DNA from: Sindora glabra
Taxonomy: Eukaryota > Streptophyta > Magnoliopsida > Fabales > Fabaceae
Reading direction: 5' to 3'
Length of the DNA: 64,000 nucleotides
NCBI GenBank assembly: GCA_020226215.1
Contig: CM035233.1
Coordinates: 57,807,751-57,871,750, forward strand
Position 1 is the first letter of the stretch, and each line of letters starts with the position of its first letter. Shown here piece after piece: positions 26,681 to 39,238 of the stretch. Under the pieces are notes generated by a model. The model saw only the letters and a list, made by a program, of their open reading frames with translations. It was not told where the DNA came from and did no database searches. The translations under genes were made by a program, and so were the position numbers.

Positions 26681-26692
26681 GCTCTAATACTA
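26681..26692 (-). other. Copia primer-binding site (tRNA-Met type)
   Basis: The + strand reads GCTCTAATACTA, two substitutions from the antisense of the canonical copia PBS (GCTCTGATACCA). It lies two bases from the 5' LTR. The same site in copy 1 is at 5112-5123. Confidence 0.8.
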
Positions 26693-26694
26693 AT

Positions 26695-27167
26695 TATTGA
26701 AAAAAAATTAATTATAATAATGATAAAAATTCATTGTCAAAATTTGGGTTTTTCATGTTTAATCATTAAGAATATACTTGATGTGAAAATGTATCTGAAT
26801 CCATGAGAATTAACAAGATTCTAGTTTCGTGTTTCTTGATTATTCAAATTGGTGTGTATCAATTTTTTTTTTTAAAAAATCTCTATCTAGTTTCTAATAA
26901 GGAATATCAAGAAATAAAATCTTTATATACAATTTGGGGACAATAATGTCTTATTTATTTTTTATTTTTTATTTTTAATTTTCCCATCATTAATAAAAAA
27001 TAAAACTTAGACTTCTATACATAAAAATACACACCTAATCAGATTATTTATACTCATTTAATCTTAAATTTTATTTGGTTAGTCACTTTAATTTGAGTCA
27101 AATCTTAAATTTTATACTAATTATTATTTATATGTATACAGTATATATGTCCATTAAAAATTTAATG
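26695..27167 (-). repeat. 5' LTR of the copia element (copy 2)
   Basis: On the + strand it begins TATTGAAAAAAAA and ends TTTAATG, the decayed counterparts of the 3' LTR ends. It lies next to the primer-binding site on the left and the TGGAA repeat (27168-27172) on the right. Confidence 0.85.
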
Positions 27168-27172
27168 TGGAA

Positions 27173-28572
27173 TTTATTTTGCAATTTTATCAATGAATAG
27201 TCTTTATAAACAACTTCACTATTAATGATATTAAGAAATTAAACAATTTATTAGTCTTGTTATAAACTTTTATATAAACAAATTGAAGCAATATAAAATT
27301 AGTTAACTTTGTATTATAGGAGATATTTAAAAAGATTTAGGGGGTGGAGAAGGGATGGAGAAAAAGGGGATTTTGCTAAATTTAGTAAGGCCTCATGCTT
27401 TGTGCTTCATTTTATGATTTCTTAAGTCCTTAATTTGTGGGGAAGGAGGGGCCACCATGGGCCCTCAGATGTTGCAACTTAATCAGAAAGAAAGTCTACA
27501 CTGTGCACGGTGGGGCCATTACCCTTCCTTTTGGGTTTCCAAAAATGGCAAATCCTGATATGATTTGGGGAACCTTTCCCAAAATTATCAGCTTCATCTG
27601 TCAACCACTTTGAATATCTTCTTTCCTCTAGAATTTCTTGGCTTCTACTTTTCTCACAATTTTCTTTCTATTAAAAAAAATTATGATGCATCACTTAATT
27701 AATAATTTATTAATATATTATTAAATTTAATTATATATTAAATTTATTTTTTTTAAAATTAGATTTTAAATATTTTTTATTACATATCAACTAAATCTAA
27801 TAACATAGGTTATATTGTTTGTATCATAATTTTTTTTTCAACAATTATCATGCCAAGAAGAATCAAGGTCAGTCCTAAATTACTACGTTTCTTTGTTCGA
27901 GAAAAGACAACAAAAAGAAATTAGTAAATTAATAAATCAATCAATAAGAAAAACAGAAGAAATGAAACAAGGGCAATATCAACATGGGATCGGATGCTGA
28001 GATGGGGTCAGATGAAACAGGCTGGATCGTCAGAGAACAGGCTCCACCCCCGCTGTGAAAACTGAATTGAGCTGTTTTCCTTTGACTGGCAATTCATTTT
28101 GGAAGGATGCTTATTCACCTATTTCAAAATTGAAATACGTGAATTCAATGATTGACTTTGGTTTGCAGTTCACCTGCTATGGACAGGGCGGCTTTTTATT
28201 TTTATTTTTATTTTTTTTCATGGAAGAGTAGTTCTAAATATTACGAAGGCTCCGATTATTTTTCACAAAATATTTCTCGTAAAGAAATTTCATATTTTTA
28301 TTTATATACAGTTTTATATTTTATAATTAAATTATGATATTTAAAAGTATAACAATAAACAATTATCATTTATTAAGTTTTTTATATTAAATATTAAATA
28401 AATATTTATATTTTATTATTTTAATATTTTATAAATATATTTCTACAAAATATATTTTTTATCAAACTAAAGAAAAGCGAAAATTCTAGATTTTTTAGAA
28501 AGAGGATGAGTTATAATTATTTTTTAAAATTATATTTACACTTTTAGTATTTTTAAAAGTATATAGTAACTC

Positions 28573-28611
<39 letters not shown>

Positions 28612-29405
28612 TTTTTCCTTTATTTTAAATATATATGCTCACATTTCCTATTTTAGACAAAAGTAAAGGAGATAATTATGTACTCTTAAAAATAAAAGAG
28701 ATATAATTATAGTGAAATTAATTTTGAAAAATATGAGTGCAATTTACCCAAAAAATTAGGTCGTTGGGTTTTTAATTTTGTCAATATAATTACAAAATTT
28801 TTATATATTATTTATAAAAAATTATATAAAATTGTTTTTTTCATAAATTACAATATTTTAACAATATATATGTTATACTTTGTTAAAAAAATCTTCAATA
28901 CACAAACATATAAAGCACCTATCAAAACTGTTGAACTATGTGTAAATTAGTTCACGGCAATGCACCATGCATTCACTACGAAGATGCCCGAGACACTTGG
29001 CAAGATTTTGAAAAACTACAATTTTAGGACCCAAGCTCTCCATGTTTGCGGCCCCACCCCCAGGAAAATTTTCTAATACAGGACCGAGAATTCAATATTA
29101 ATTTCATAAAAATTTCGACATATGTATTAATTTTATTATAAAAATTAATTACAACATACATCTTAATATATTTTAAAAAATTAAATTAAATCTGATGTTG
29201 AAAATTCAAAAAATTGCTATATTTATAAATGAAATATGTAAAAGTAGCTCTAAAAAATTTTCCTAATAATTCCAATCTTTACGAGTTTGTCACCTTTAAA
29301 CTTATCTAAAAATGTTGCAACATATTCAATTTCCAAATTTCTCAATTTTTTACTTTTATAAGAAAATAGATAATTCAAGAGATATTATATTGAAGTGGGC
29401 GGTAC
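27173..29405. other. Intergenic spacer, copy 2
   Basis: Equivalent of 5607-7840, with the two GC-richer islands at about 27340-27640 and 27970-28200 and the AT repeat at 28574-28609. No gene recognised. Confidence 0.6.
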
Positions 29406-29511
29406 ATGTTACTTTTCAACTTTGTTGATTCGACGTGCCCAACTCTCAGTTGTACAATTATGAGCTTGGGATATCTAGCCACTGTAATTGTTCACCCAAC
29501 ACTCAAATTTT

Positions 29512-29580
29512 AATGGGCCAAGCCCATTTTATTTGTGGCCATTGGGCCAGCCGGAGAAAGAAGAATTTGATTTGGGCCTT
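29512..29580 (+). promoter_or_regulatory. Site II promoter elements of TBCCD1, copy 2
   Basis: The same palindrome (29512-29528) and two further TGGGCC cores as in copy 1, unchanged. They lie about 265-330 bases upstream of the ATG at 29843. Confidence 0.7.
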
Positions 29581-29842
29581 TGCTTTTCCAAAATTGGAGA
29601 TGTTCCTGGTTCTCACGACCACAAAATCGCCCGATTCAATGGGACAATGTAATTGGTTTTCACTTGTCCATAACAAATAATACGTTGACACGCTACGACT
29701 ACCGTTCCTACGTTCAACCTCACTCGAATGCACCCACTTCCTTCCTCCTCCACTCTCCCTCGTATTCATCTCTCGAAGATCTGCAACTCTCACCTCTTTC
29801 TCTCTTGTGCTCTCTGCAATTTACATCATTCTTTCTCCGGCC

Positions 29843-32800
29843 ATGGCCGAGCCAATTGAACCTTCTACATCTTCGTCGTCGAGAGACCCAACAACTGTCA
29901 TCCATCCAAGGCGCGAGCTATTTGAGCATGGCCTCCTGCCAATCCCCAAGCTCGTCTTCTCCGACCCATTGCAAAGCCTAATCCCCTTGAAGCAGAAGCT
30001 TCTTGAGCTATCGACGAATCAACGAGTCCATTCGGCCGCAATCTCTGAGGTTCTGCAGATCTCTAATGACCATGCCGGGCTCGTCCTTGATACCATCGCT
30101 TCGGTTCTGCACTCTGAGTCCGACCCGCTCGTTACGGCGAAGCCCCGGGAAAATGAATCCGTTGGTGTTGATGTTCATAATCTGGTTTTGTTTTTGTACA
30201 TTCAATCTTACAAAAGGTTGTTACCGAGGACGCACAAGGACTCGGCCGCTGTTGCGGATGTCTGGCCTTCGACTTCCGCTTTTGATGGATATTTGTCAGC
30301 TCTCTCACCGTTGCAGGTGAATTAGTTTTTTATTTGAATCCTTGTAATGTCTGTGACATAATTCGAGTATTGCGGAGATTGAAGAAATTAAACGGGAACT
30401 GTTATTCTCCTTTGAAAATGGTTTCCCGATTATTGCATTGTGATGTAGGTCAGGCTTTGCAATTGTATCTGATATTTGACATGGTGTTGTATTAGTTGGA
30501 GTCTGCATGCGCATTCAATTAAATTGTTTGCTTTCTGTAATTTTTGGCAGCTGTTGCTAAGATTTTGATTTTACTAGACTGGTAATTGTAACTGGTTTTA
30601 TGGTTAATTGGATCAAGCTGGAGGGTCTAATTTGATTGTTTCAATGGGTTATTTTTTACATGGTTGCACTTGCTTGGAAATTAAGATAAGGTTATGTTTG
30701 GCTTTGGTGTAATGCATGGTTTATTGCGAGGTGTACTTTCCATTTTTTTATATCAATTTAATAGTTTGAATTTTGACAAGCAAATGTTGCTCTCGTTTTA
30801 ACGCACGAGGTTCCACTGAGGCTCTGTAACTTAGAAGTTTCAACTGCATTATGAATTGTTCAGCATCCTGCTGTTTTATTTCTGTATTTTTAGATTGATA
30901 CGGTTGTGACTACCAAATTTTGTTGCATTAGGGATGCATCATTTAAGAATTCCTGGGTTGAGTGATTGCAGTGATGGATTATTGTCTTTTGCTATAACTC
31001 TGTTCATTTTCCGTACTAAGCAAGTCTGAGCTGCTAGAAAATACCTTCAACTGATACTGTACTGCTGAAATCCAGGACTGTTAATCAAGGTTTTATATAT
31101 TTTGCAGCTTATGCGTAGCAACAGCCGTAGGTGTATGCCATCACAGGCTGATGAAGAGGCGCATCAGTTATCATATCTGCAAAAGCACCTGGGGAACGTT
31201 ATATCTCTTTTAGCAGAGCCTGTAGAAGGGGATGGTGAAGAATCTCTGGTTTGTGAACATTCCTCATGCTATTTGCTGGTTGGTTTGATGAATTTTTAGT
31301 TTATTAGTTTATAGTTACTAGTTACAATAAAAAAATTGGCATATTTATATGCTGTGCATTTTGCTTCTTTTGGCTTCTTTCTTGTAATAAATATGTTGGT
31401 TTACGATGTAACATGCAAATATAGAGATCTTTTATTCATGAAGTTAACTTCTAGGACACTTGCATCTATGCTTTATGTCCTGATCAATGGTGTCAATTTT
31501 TTGACTTGTTGAATTAGGATTTACTATGTCCCTCTGTTTGTAAATATTTTGGGCTTACTTAGTAATAGTATTTTTTTGTCTATAGTCTACAGGGCAGGGT
31601 TGGAACAGAAATATTTCCATTCATACCATATTCCTTCCAAAAGCACTTACAATGGATTTAGGACATATCACAGAGCTCTGCACTTCTAGTGGGGGCACCA
31701 CTCATGATCCTCTACTGTGCCCCTTACTTTCATTCATTAGAAGTTTTATCTATAAAATAAAAGTAAAATATTGTGTAAGAGGTGCTATCATGAAAAATTT
31801 TTATGAACAATTGTTCCATTAATCTGAGGGGAACATCGTCATAAACATGTTTTCGATTTTCCTACCATTTATGTTGGTTTCAAGGGTGAACCATTTATTA
31901 CGGGAACTGTATTTTATAATGTCTAATGGCTGTGATAATTTTTCAAAGGAGTTTGATTCCTTTCTTTGGGGACATATCATATTTCCTTGACAATAGTTTT
32001 TCAAATTTCAGTTATGAACTAGCATATTAACACAGATCATATAGTTAGTTTGGCTGGAAAAAATCTGTGTGGAATTTTTATGTTTGTCATTATTTTATGT
32101 TTCATTTTGGTTGTTATTTTTCTTTATTGAATCCAGATATTTTCTTGCTGCTTTTGTTTAGTTCTTAATATTTTTTCCCCCTTTTTTGACTCCATTGTTT
32201 AGGTTTTGACCATGGATAGATTTGAGCATCTTGGATTTCTACTTTACTTTGGTGACAAGGGAGTTGAAGGAAGTTCTCTGAGTCAATCATCTCCCTTTTT
32301 TGCAAACTCAGATCCTGACATGCCTGCTGTTCCTGTTCCTGCTGCACAAGCTCTTGATTGGATTTTGGAGAATATAGCATCTACATTAGAACATATTGCT
32401 GAAAGGAATTCTCCAAAAGAAAATGGGCCTAGTGCTTCTGATCAGGATGTTGCTATGGCTGATGCATGTGCTATCCCTAAGGCCTCATCAAGTGCTAGAG
32501 GTTCAAGCTTAATTGAAGGGATCTCTAAGTCGTCATATGTGAAGTATGCATCTGAGATGAGAGGTTCTTCTGTTAAGGTCTGTTTCTTGCACTTGTCTTC
32601 TTTCCGCATAGAGACTTCTATTCAAGCACTATGCTGGTGGCATTTCAGGTTTCTGACTTTATTCAAGTACAAAGTTGAACAAGTTCAATTTCTTGCCCTT
32701 CAGTAATTCTGCCAAACTGAAGTGCTATTTCTTTATTAAGATATATATATTTTTCAATTTCCTGGATTCAATTTATATTTGGCTGGATGTCAAACATATG

Positions 32801-35800
32801 ACAATTGTCATATCATAAGTAGTCATGTTGCTTGCACTTTTTGGTGGTTTAATAAAGTTAATTCTTAGTTTTAGAGACCTCAACAAATTTTATCGCATGC
32901 TTCTTTTAAAAAGAAAAAAAAATTAAAGACATGTTTGCTTTCTTGTTTTGGAGCTGAGGCACTGTATACTGGCCTCTGCTATAAACATCGTGTTTTATCA
33001 TTGCAGGTTCTCAATTGCCATGAGTCTGCCATCTATGTCTTAGCAGCTCTGAAATATGCCACTGTCTATGGATGCTCGGATGCTACAATAGTTATAGGTG
33101 CAGTTGGCAAGGTAATAACTAGTGATCTGTTTTCACCCAGCATAACTAATCTATAAATATATTGGGAAATATAAGGAACTTGTTTTCCAACTAGAATTTG
33201 AAAAGGGATATTTGTTCACATATTTAACTAACACGATAAGGGACAAAAGACAATACTGATTCAATCACTAACCATTGGTCCATTTGCCTTGAAATAATAT
33301 TTTCTTAGATATGGGGAATGAATGCAGATTATTCTCAACTATTCTTTTATATGCTAACCCCAATCTTAATATTAGATCGTAAAAGTTGCCCACTGCCTCC
33401 TATTTGGTAGACTTGTACTGAGATTTGAGAACATGATTTTTTGTCACTCACCTGTATTGTTTAAAACCATGTGAGGCTAAAGAACAACCAAAATGAGCCT
33501 GCAACCATCCTGTTTTACATTTTGAGCTATAGCTTTTTGTTATGCAAAGTGCTCTGTGTGTGTGTATACACCCTAATACTCTTTTAAAGGGAGTTATGTA
33601 TTAGAAAATAAAATGGGTATAAGTACATGGTTTTATTTTCACCATTTGTTTTTTTCCCCTCTGTTTTTTGTTTGTATTTCAGTTTCAAACATAAGGTTAC
33701 CATATCTATATCAGTGACTGTTTTAAACGACTGTTTAGAGCTAATTAGAACATTTGTTAAGCAATTCTTTTACACCAGAATTGTAGGAATGGTTAATTTC
33801 AAATATTTTATTTTTTATCGTCTGGCTGTCATGAGTGTTAGAACAGTGGGTATTTCTGGTTGACAAGCTCAAAATTGATGTGCTTTTATTTTGTTCTGAC
33901 AGGCTGTGAGAATTGAACACTGTGAACGGGTTCATGTGATTGTTGCAGCTAAACATATTTGCATTGCTAACTGCCGTGAATGTGTTTTCTTTCTAGGAGT
34001 GAATCAGCGACCTCTTATTGTCGGTGATAACCATAAGCTGCAGGTGTGCATTTCCACACACTGTTGCATGGATTATAAAGTTGCTTTTTTGTCTGTACTC
34101 AGCCCTTCCATATTGTCCCATCATAGTTGCCATAATTGTCGATGATGTTTCACATTATTCTGTAGACCTCAAATGCAATGCTCCTTTGAAATCGCAAATT
34201 ATAATTAATGATATAACCTTTTTGGTTTGTCAGATTGAACCATGTAAAATTGGCAATAATGCATGTTTTTGGTTATGAGATACTTATATATTTTTACTTA
34301 TGTTTTTCTTTTATGTATAGGTTCTAGACTCAATCTCAGTTAAAATGTCCTTTTCCTTTATTTATTGATAGTCTATGGAGCTAGACTACCGAGGCCTATA
34401 TGAATCATTGGTCATGGGTTATTCTTTTGTGTAGTAAACTAGTCATGTTGATTGTAGTTGAATTAAAATAGTTCTGGGTAAAGTGGTACAAATAATGTAA
34501 ATTTCTGGATGTAATTTCTGCTTTCTTTCTATGTTGCCATCATCTGTGAGTTCTGATTGATTTTGAATTTGCTGTTAGTAAGTCATAATTTGTTGAGAAC
34601 AACAACTTTTATATGTTTGAAGTATAAATTAATCATGTAGATCTATAAATGGGTTAAGGGGTCCTGTTCTTCTATTGCCTATATCCATTGATATAAAAAT
34701 AGTTGCCATATTCTTGTCACACTCTTTTGTCTTTAAGCCAACTTTTGTTGCCTGCCTTCATAATTTTACGTTTCTTTCAGCAAAGCATCTTTGGATTGGA
34801 TGAAATCAGAATTTAGCCCTTTAGGTGTGAATTGTGTCACAAGTATATGGCTATATCCAAATGTCTATGTTTAAGGCAATGGTAAAAGATAGCTTGTAAT
34901 GGCACAAGTTTATAAGATGAAACCTTTTAAATTACATCCAAGCAAAGTAAATGCCCATGTCCATGTCTTAGTGTGCAATTGATGACATAGATAAAATAAA
35001 AAGGTTAATTTGCATTATTAAACTTGTAATGGTGTAATATAAAGAGTGTTGCAAGTTTCATTGATGTATGAGGCTCTGCTCAAGTTTACTTAAGAAATTC
35101 ACTTTTACTGACTATTCCTTTTATTTTGATTGCTACAATGATTGGTCTGTGTTACTTTGCTCTGCAAGAAAGTTATTTTTTTTTTATCCATACTTATGCT
35201 ACTCCCAGTGGTTAGCATCAATTTAGGCATTCATATTTTTATATGAAACCCTTACTCTTGACTTGTTTTACTATTTGTAATTTTTTTTCCTTTTGAATGT
35301 TATCAGGTGGCACCTTACAATACATTCTACTCCCAGCTGGAGGAGCACATGACTAGGGTTGGAATTTTGCCCACAGTAAACCGATGGGATGAACATCTGG
35401 CTTTGGGCATGGTGGATCCTCATGATTCATTGTCTCATCCAGCAGGTGTCTCTGATGTTCAAGCTGAATCTGCTACAAGGGTGGACCCCGATCAATTCAT
35501 AAGTTTTGTGGTATGTGTTTTCATCTCTCTCACTGGCATAAATCAGGAATGAATGGTTTTTTTGGTGTTGTCATGTTCAATATAACTGTTTATTATTATT
35601 ATTATTATTATTATTATTTTTTTTTTTGGGGGGGGGGGGGGGCGATTTCAATTATTAGTATAAAAATGGTTTCCCAAAAGGAGCATGTTCTTTTCTGCTG
35701 TATCATTTATGTAAGTAACTCGTGCTTTTCCTTTTACCCCATTCATTTATTTTGTAGATTCCCAACTGGCTTGGAGGAGATTCCATTGGGTCTACAAAAG

Positions 35801-36889
35801 ATAATCCATTTACATTGCCTGATGCTTATATGGCATCGCAGCATAGAAATGTATGCCTCTTCTGTTCTAAATTGATACTTACTGGAGTGGTGTATTGCCA
35901 ATTTTTTGGTCTTCAAGATCTCTTCCTTTCCATAAGTTATTTAAAATGGATTGATTATAATTTATCTTCTCACAGCAAAAAAATTTAGGCGAAATAAGGC
36001 AACTGTTGCGGGAAGCACCCCTTGAAGAAGGACGTAAACGAGAATTGTCATCTGCATTCCATGTGTACTTCAGGGACTGGTTATATGGTAATTCCTGTTT
36101 TATTTACCTCTTCTTGAAAGAGTGTTAAATTTCACATAACAAGAACAACATTCTCCTTCCCCTTCAATTTCTTTTAACGGATAATTTCAAAACTTGGACT
36201 TATTCTGTACCAAAGAGACCGTTTCTCATCTAAATCCTTTTTTAGTATGGTATTAACCTAGTTTGCCTGCGCCTATGCTTTAGATGAGAATCACTTTAAC
36301 TGTTAACCTTACTCTTTAGTTCTTTGACATTGTATGTGTAGCAAGCTTAATCTTCTTTATCTCCTATATATGAGTAGCTCTATCGTTGAGCAAACTTAAC
36401 CTGCCAGGGTTGAATTTTTTTACTCGCAAAACCTTTAGGTTATTCGTGTTCTCATTTTTAGAAGTAGATACATCATTTTGTATATATACTACTTCACTTC
36501 TCTCTTTAGCTGGGTAAGAATCATTTTCTACTTTGTTAGAGCTTTATATCATAGGATAACCTATGTTATGGGATGAAAAATTTATATGTATTATCTCTTG
36601 ATGCAATCATTTAGTATAACAGTTGATGGGTGTAGATAAATGTTGGTGGAGGTGCTTTAGGACATTTCTTTTAATGCACCAGCAGTTATTTGTGATGTAA
36701 CAATGTCTGACTTATCATTTGCTTTTTCGATTGTGTATACAGTCTAACATTATCAGATGCACTTTTTGTGTTCATTGGAAGTTGTATTACTTGGAGCAGG
36801 AATGATAAACAGATTATGCTTATAATTTGTTTTCTGCTGTAACAGCTTCAGGGAACATCCGTCAGCTGTATTGTCTACAAGGTGATTGA
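29843..36889 (+). CDS. TBCCD1: TBCC domain-containing protein 1 (TBCCD1), complete, 9 exons
   Basis: Coding exons: 29843-30316, 31108-31248, 32203-32577, 33007-33111, 33903-34043, 35307-35510, 35758-35850, 35976-36087 and 36846-36889. All introns are GT..AG, and only the last splits a codon. The spliced product is 562 residues, close to the length I recall for plant TBCCD1 proteins. The ATG (GCCATGGCC context) is the first in frame after the leader, and the N-terminus MAEPIEPSTSSSSRD fits the family. The C-CAP/cofactor C-like domain is encoded by exons 4-6 (about residues 331-450), with blocks such as HESAIYVLAALKYATVYGCS and VAAKHICIANCRECVFFLGV and a beta-helix pattern. The family is related to tubulin cofactor C and RP2. 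In animals and algae it acts at centrosome/basal body positioning; the plant role is little known. Exon 3 carries a low-complexity Ser-rich linker. The promoter has site II elements. Exons 1-6 are duplicated at 8277-13945. Confidence 0.93.
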
Positions 36890-38546
36890 TACTATGACAA
36901 TGCTATGGCTCAGTTAATGATGGTACAGAAATTCCTGCTTTCCTTTTTGAAGCTCAAAACTCCTGTCGACAATTTTGTTGGCGCCGTATGTAGCTGAGAT
37001 CAGAAGATGAGTTAGTATGCCTACCATTTATGCCTTGACACCTGTGCACAGAATGAAATCAAACGTACATTTGCTAATCTGATTAATTTTTTTTTTTTGG
37101 TTGAAAAAATTTACTGAAATATTTGTCAGCCTTAAGCCTTAATTCAAGGCCCTGTGAAAAATTTCACCTCCCTTTTTGTCAAGATACAGTCACTCGTTCT
37201 AACACCTCAGTTTTGCTCTGTTATTGTCAAGTAATGATACTCCCACGCCTATATCCGCACCTTCGCACGCGTCTCATTTTCATTTACTACTTAATTTTAA
37301 GAAATTTACTTATATAATTCGGAAATATACTACATTGTCGTTTGTTAAATAAATTATAAATTACTATTGGACGTTAAGAAAGTCATTAGCCGAGTTTAAG
37401 GAAATCACTGTCCAACGGAACTTGGTCGTGTAAGTGTAGAAGAATCTTTACTCATCATTCTTGGAGTCTATTTTGGTTCTCTCCATGTGGTTGTGCAATA
37501 TGATTAACCAATGGTCTAAACCATTAAATTTCGTTTATCTAAATAGTATGGATGAAATCTAATGATAACATTTAGCAATGCACTAATACAACTGATATAT
37601 CATAGGTAGAATCCACACTTCTTGCCTAACGTGTATGGTGCACATGCATGTTGGAACTGAGCTTGTACCCGTTGAAATTGAACTTTTACTGTTGATTAAT
37701 TTATAAGTTGAGCTAAAAAGTTAAATTCATATTTTATTTTGATGTTAGTTTTTCACTCAAATGAAATGCCAAGGATTTAGAGTGAAGTTTAAAATTTTTG
37801 AGATAGGGTATGATTCAAACAGTAGAAATAAGAGGAGTATGAATAAGAGTATAGATAGTATTGTTGGTGGCTGGCTGGGTGAATTTGGACAAGCTCATTT
37901 TTTTTTGGTCACCAAAAATGGAACATTTGACTTCAAATTTGGGTTCATAACTAGGCCGTTTTGGATCGACCTGATAATATCAGCAGGGGAAATATTTTCA
38001 GGGAAATATTTTTAGTATTAGTATAATTGCATCTCGTAGTTTAATTAATAAGAGAGTTACTAGTTATAAAAAAAAAAAAAACTACATTGGAAGTCTAGTT
38101 TTTCAAAAAGTAAGGTAGGTAAGTTGTTTAATTAGCTTTTAATTCATGTTGTCAACCAAAATATTTTGAACATTTTTTAAAAATTCACAAAAAAAAAATT
38201 ACTTTTTGAAAAATTTAAAGTTTATGAACTTATTTTTTGTGATTCAAATGATTATTTAGCATCTACCACATTATAATATTAAAATATTTTATTACTTCAA
38301 ATCCAAGAGACGGTAATAATACAGCAACATTAGAATGTTCCCCTCTGCTTTTAGGACAATTGTTAGGCCGAGTATATAATGCACTATAACTCCCTGTTTT
38401 TCGTCAACTCTGCTTGGGATGTAATTTTATAGATTTATTTAGCCTTGAGTGAAGGTCGGACGGTAAATTCAGATACATCATAAGGACACTAACATAATTC
38501 TGCATAATCATCCCAATTTAGATCGAAGGACTTTAGAAAGTAGATA
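36890..38546. other. TBCCD1 3' flank and intergenic DNA
   Basis: The first 200 or so bases are probably TBCCD1 3' UTR. The rest is AT-rich with no convincing gene; the short ORFs at 37123-37317 and 37761-38015 have no recognisable features. The rhodanese-like gene that lies between these families in Arabidopsis (as I recall) is not visible here. Confidence 0.6.
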
Positions 38547-38903
38547 GATTAAAAACTTATTTTGATCTCTATAAAATTGAATTTTTATCAATTACATATA
38601 TAATTAAAATTTTATATTAATTTGATCTTTATAAAATTAAAAAATTTTAAATTTTAATTTTTCCATACATAAGATAGAATATTAAATTACTGTATAAAAT
38701 AGATAGAACTTGAAAGTTTTGAATCTTAAGAATTTTAATCCTTCCATAATCCTTCCATACATAAAATGGGATATTGAATAACTGTATGAAATAATTAGAT
38801 TTTAAGAACTTTCAATATTATAGGAATTAAATTAATACAAACTTTTAATCAGGAATAGAATTAATAAAAATTCAATTTTACAGAAATCAAAATAGATTTA
38901 GTC
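38547..38903. mobile_element. MITE-like element with about 45-bp terminal inverted repeats
   Basis: The left arm (about 38547-38593, with TTTTGATCTCTATAAAATTG) and the right arm (about 38859-38903, with CAATTTTACAGAAATCAAAA) are inverted complements over some 45 bases with a few mismatches. Inner segments also partly pair. There is no coding capacity. The size (about 357 bp) and AT content fit a non-autonomous DNA transposon; superfamily not assigned because no clear target-site duplication was found. Confidence 0.6.
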
Positions 38904-39238
38904 AAATAAATATGAGTATAATATATTAATAAATAACTGATATAAAGAAGATGATTTTTTAACATTTTTCCAAAATAAATTGTTATATATTTTGATTAAA
39001 TAAAAATCAACTTAGCATAATGGTTTTATCCACAGATGAACTAAATTTTATAGTTTTATTGTCTTAGTTCGGTAAAACCGCATTAAAATTGAACGGTTCA
39101 GCACCAGGCAACCTACAAAGGAAACATACAAAAAGATAATTGTGTTATTATAACTCAAAAAACAAGGAGCTAGTCATCAGAGAGCGATAAACTCTCTATT
39201 ATCAACTCGAGATATCTGCTTTCTTAAGGGTGCGGTAA

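Larger units (their letters stand above)
20519..27167 (-). mobile_element. Complete but dead Ty1/copia retrotransposon, copy 2
   Basis: The element is 6649 bp and lies on the minus strand. Its LTRs are at 20519-20999 (3' LTR) and 26695-27167 (5' LTR), and the flanks carry a 5-bp target-site duplication TGGAA (20514-20518 and 27168-27172). A tRNA-Met-type primer-binding site (26681-26692) abuts the 5' LTR and a polypurine tract (21000-21010 on + as pyrimidines) abuts the 3' LTR. Remnants of gag, protease, integrase, reverse transcriptase and RNase H follow in copia order. Stops, frameshifts and catalytic substitutions (protease D to N, reverse transcriptase YVDD to YVND) show it is inactive. 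By eye the LTRs differ at roughly one position in four or five, so the insertion is old. Confidence 0.92.
21567..35672. repeat. Copy 2 of the 14.1-kb duplicated segment
   Basis: This is the second, uninterrupted copy. It continues on both sides: leftward through the rest of the copia element to its 3' LTR, rightward through TBCCD1 exons 7 to 9. The shared exons 1-6 translate identically in the two copies. The LTRs of the copia element inside it differ from each other far more than the two copies do, so the duplication, if real, is much younger than the insertion. Confidence 0.97.
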
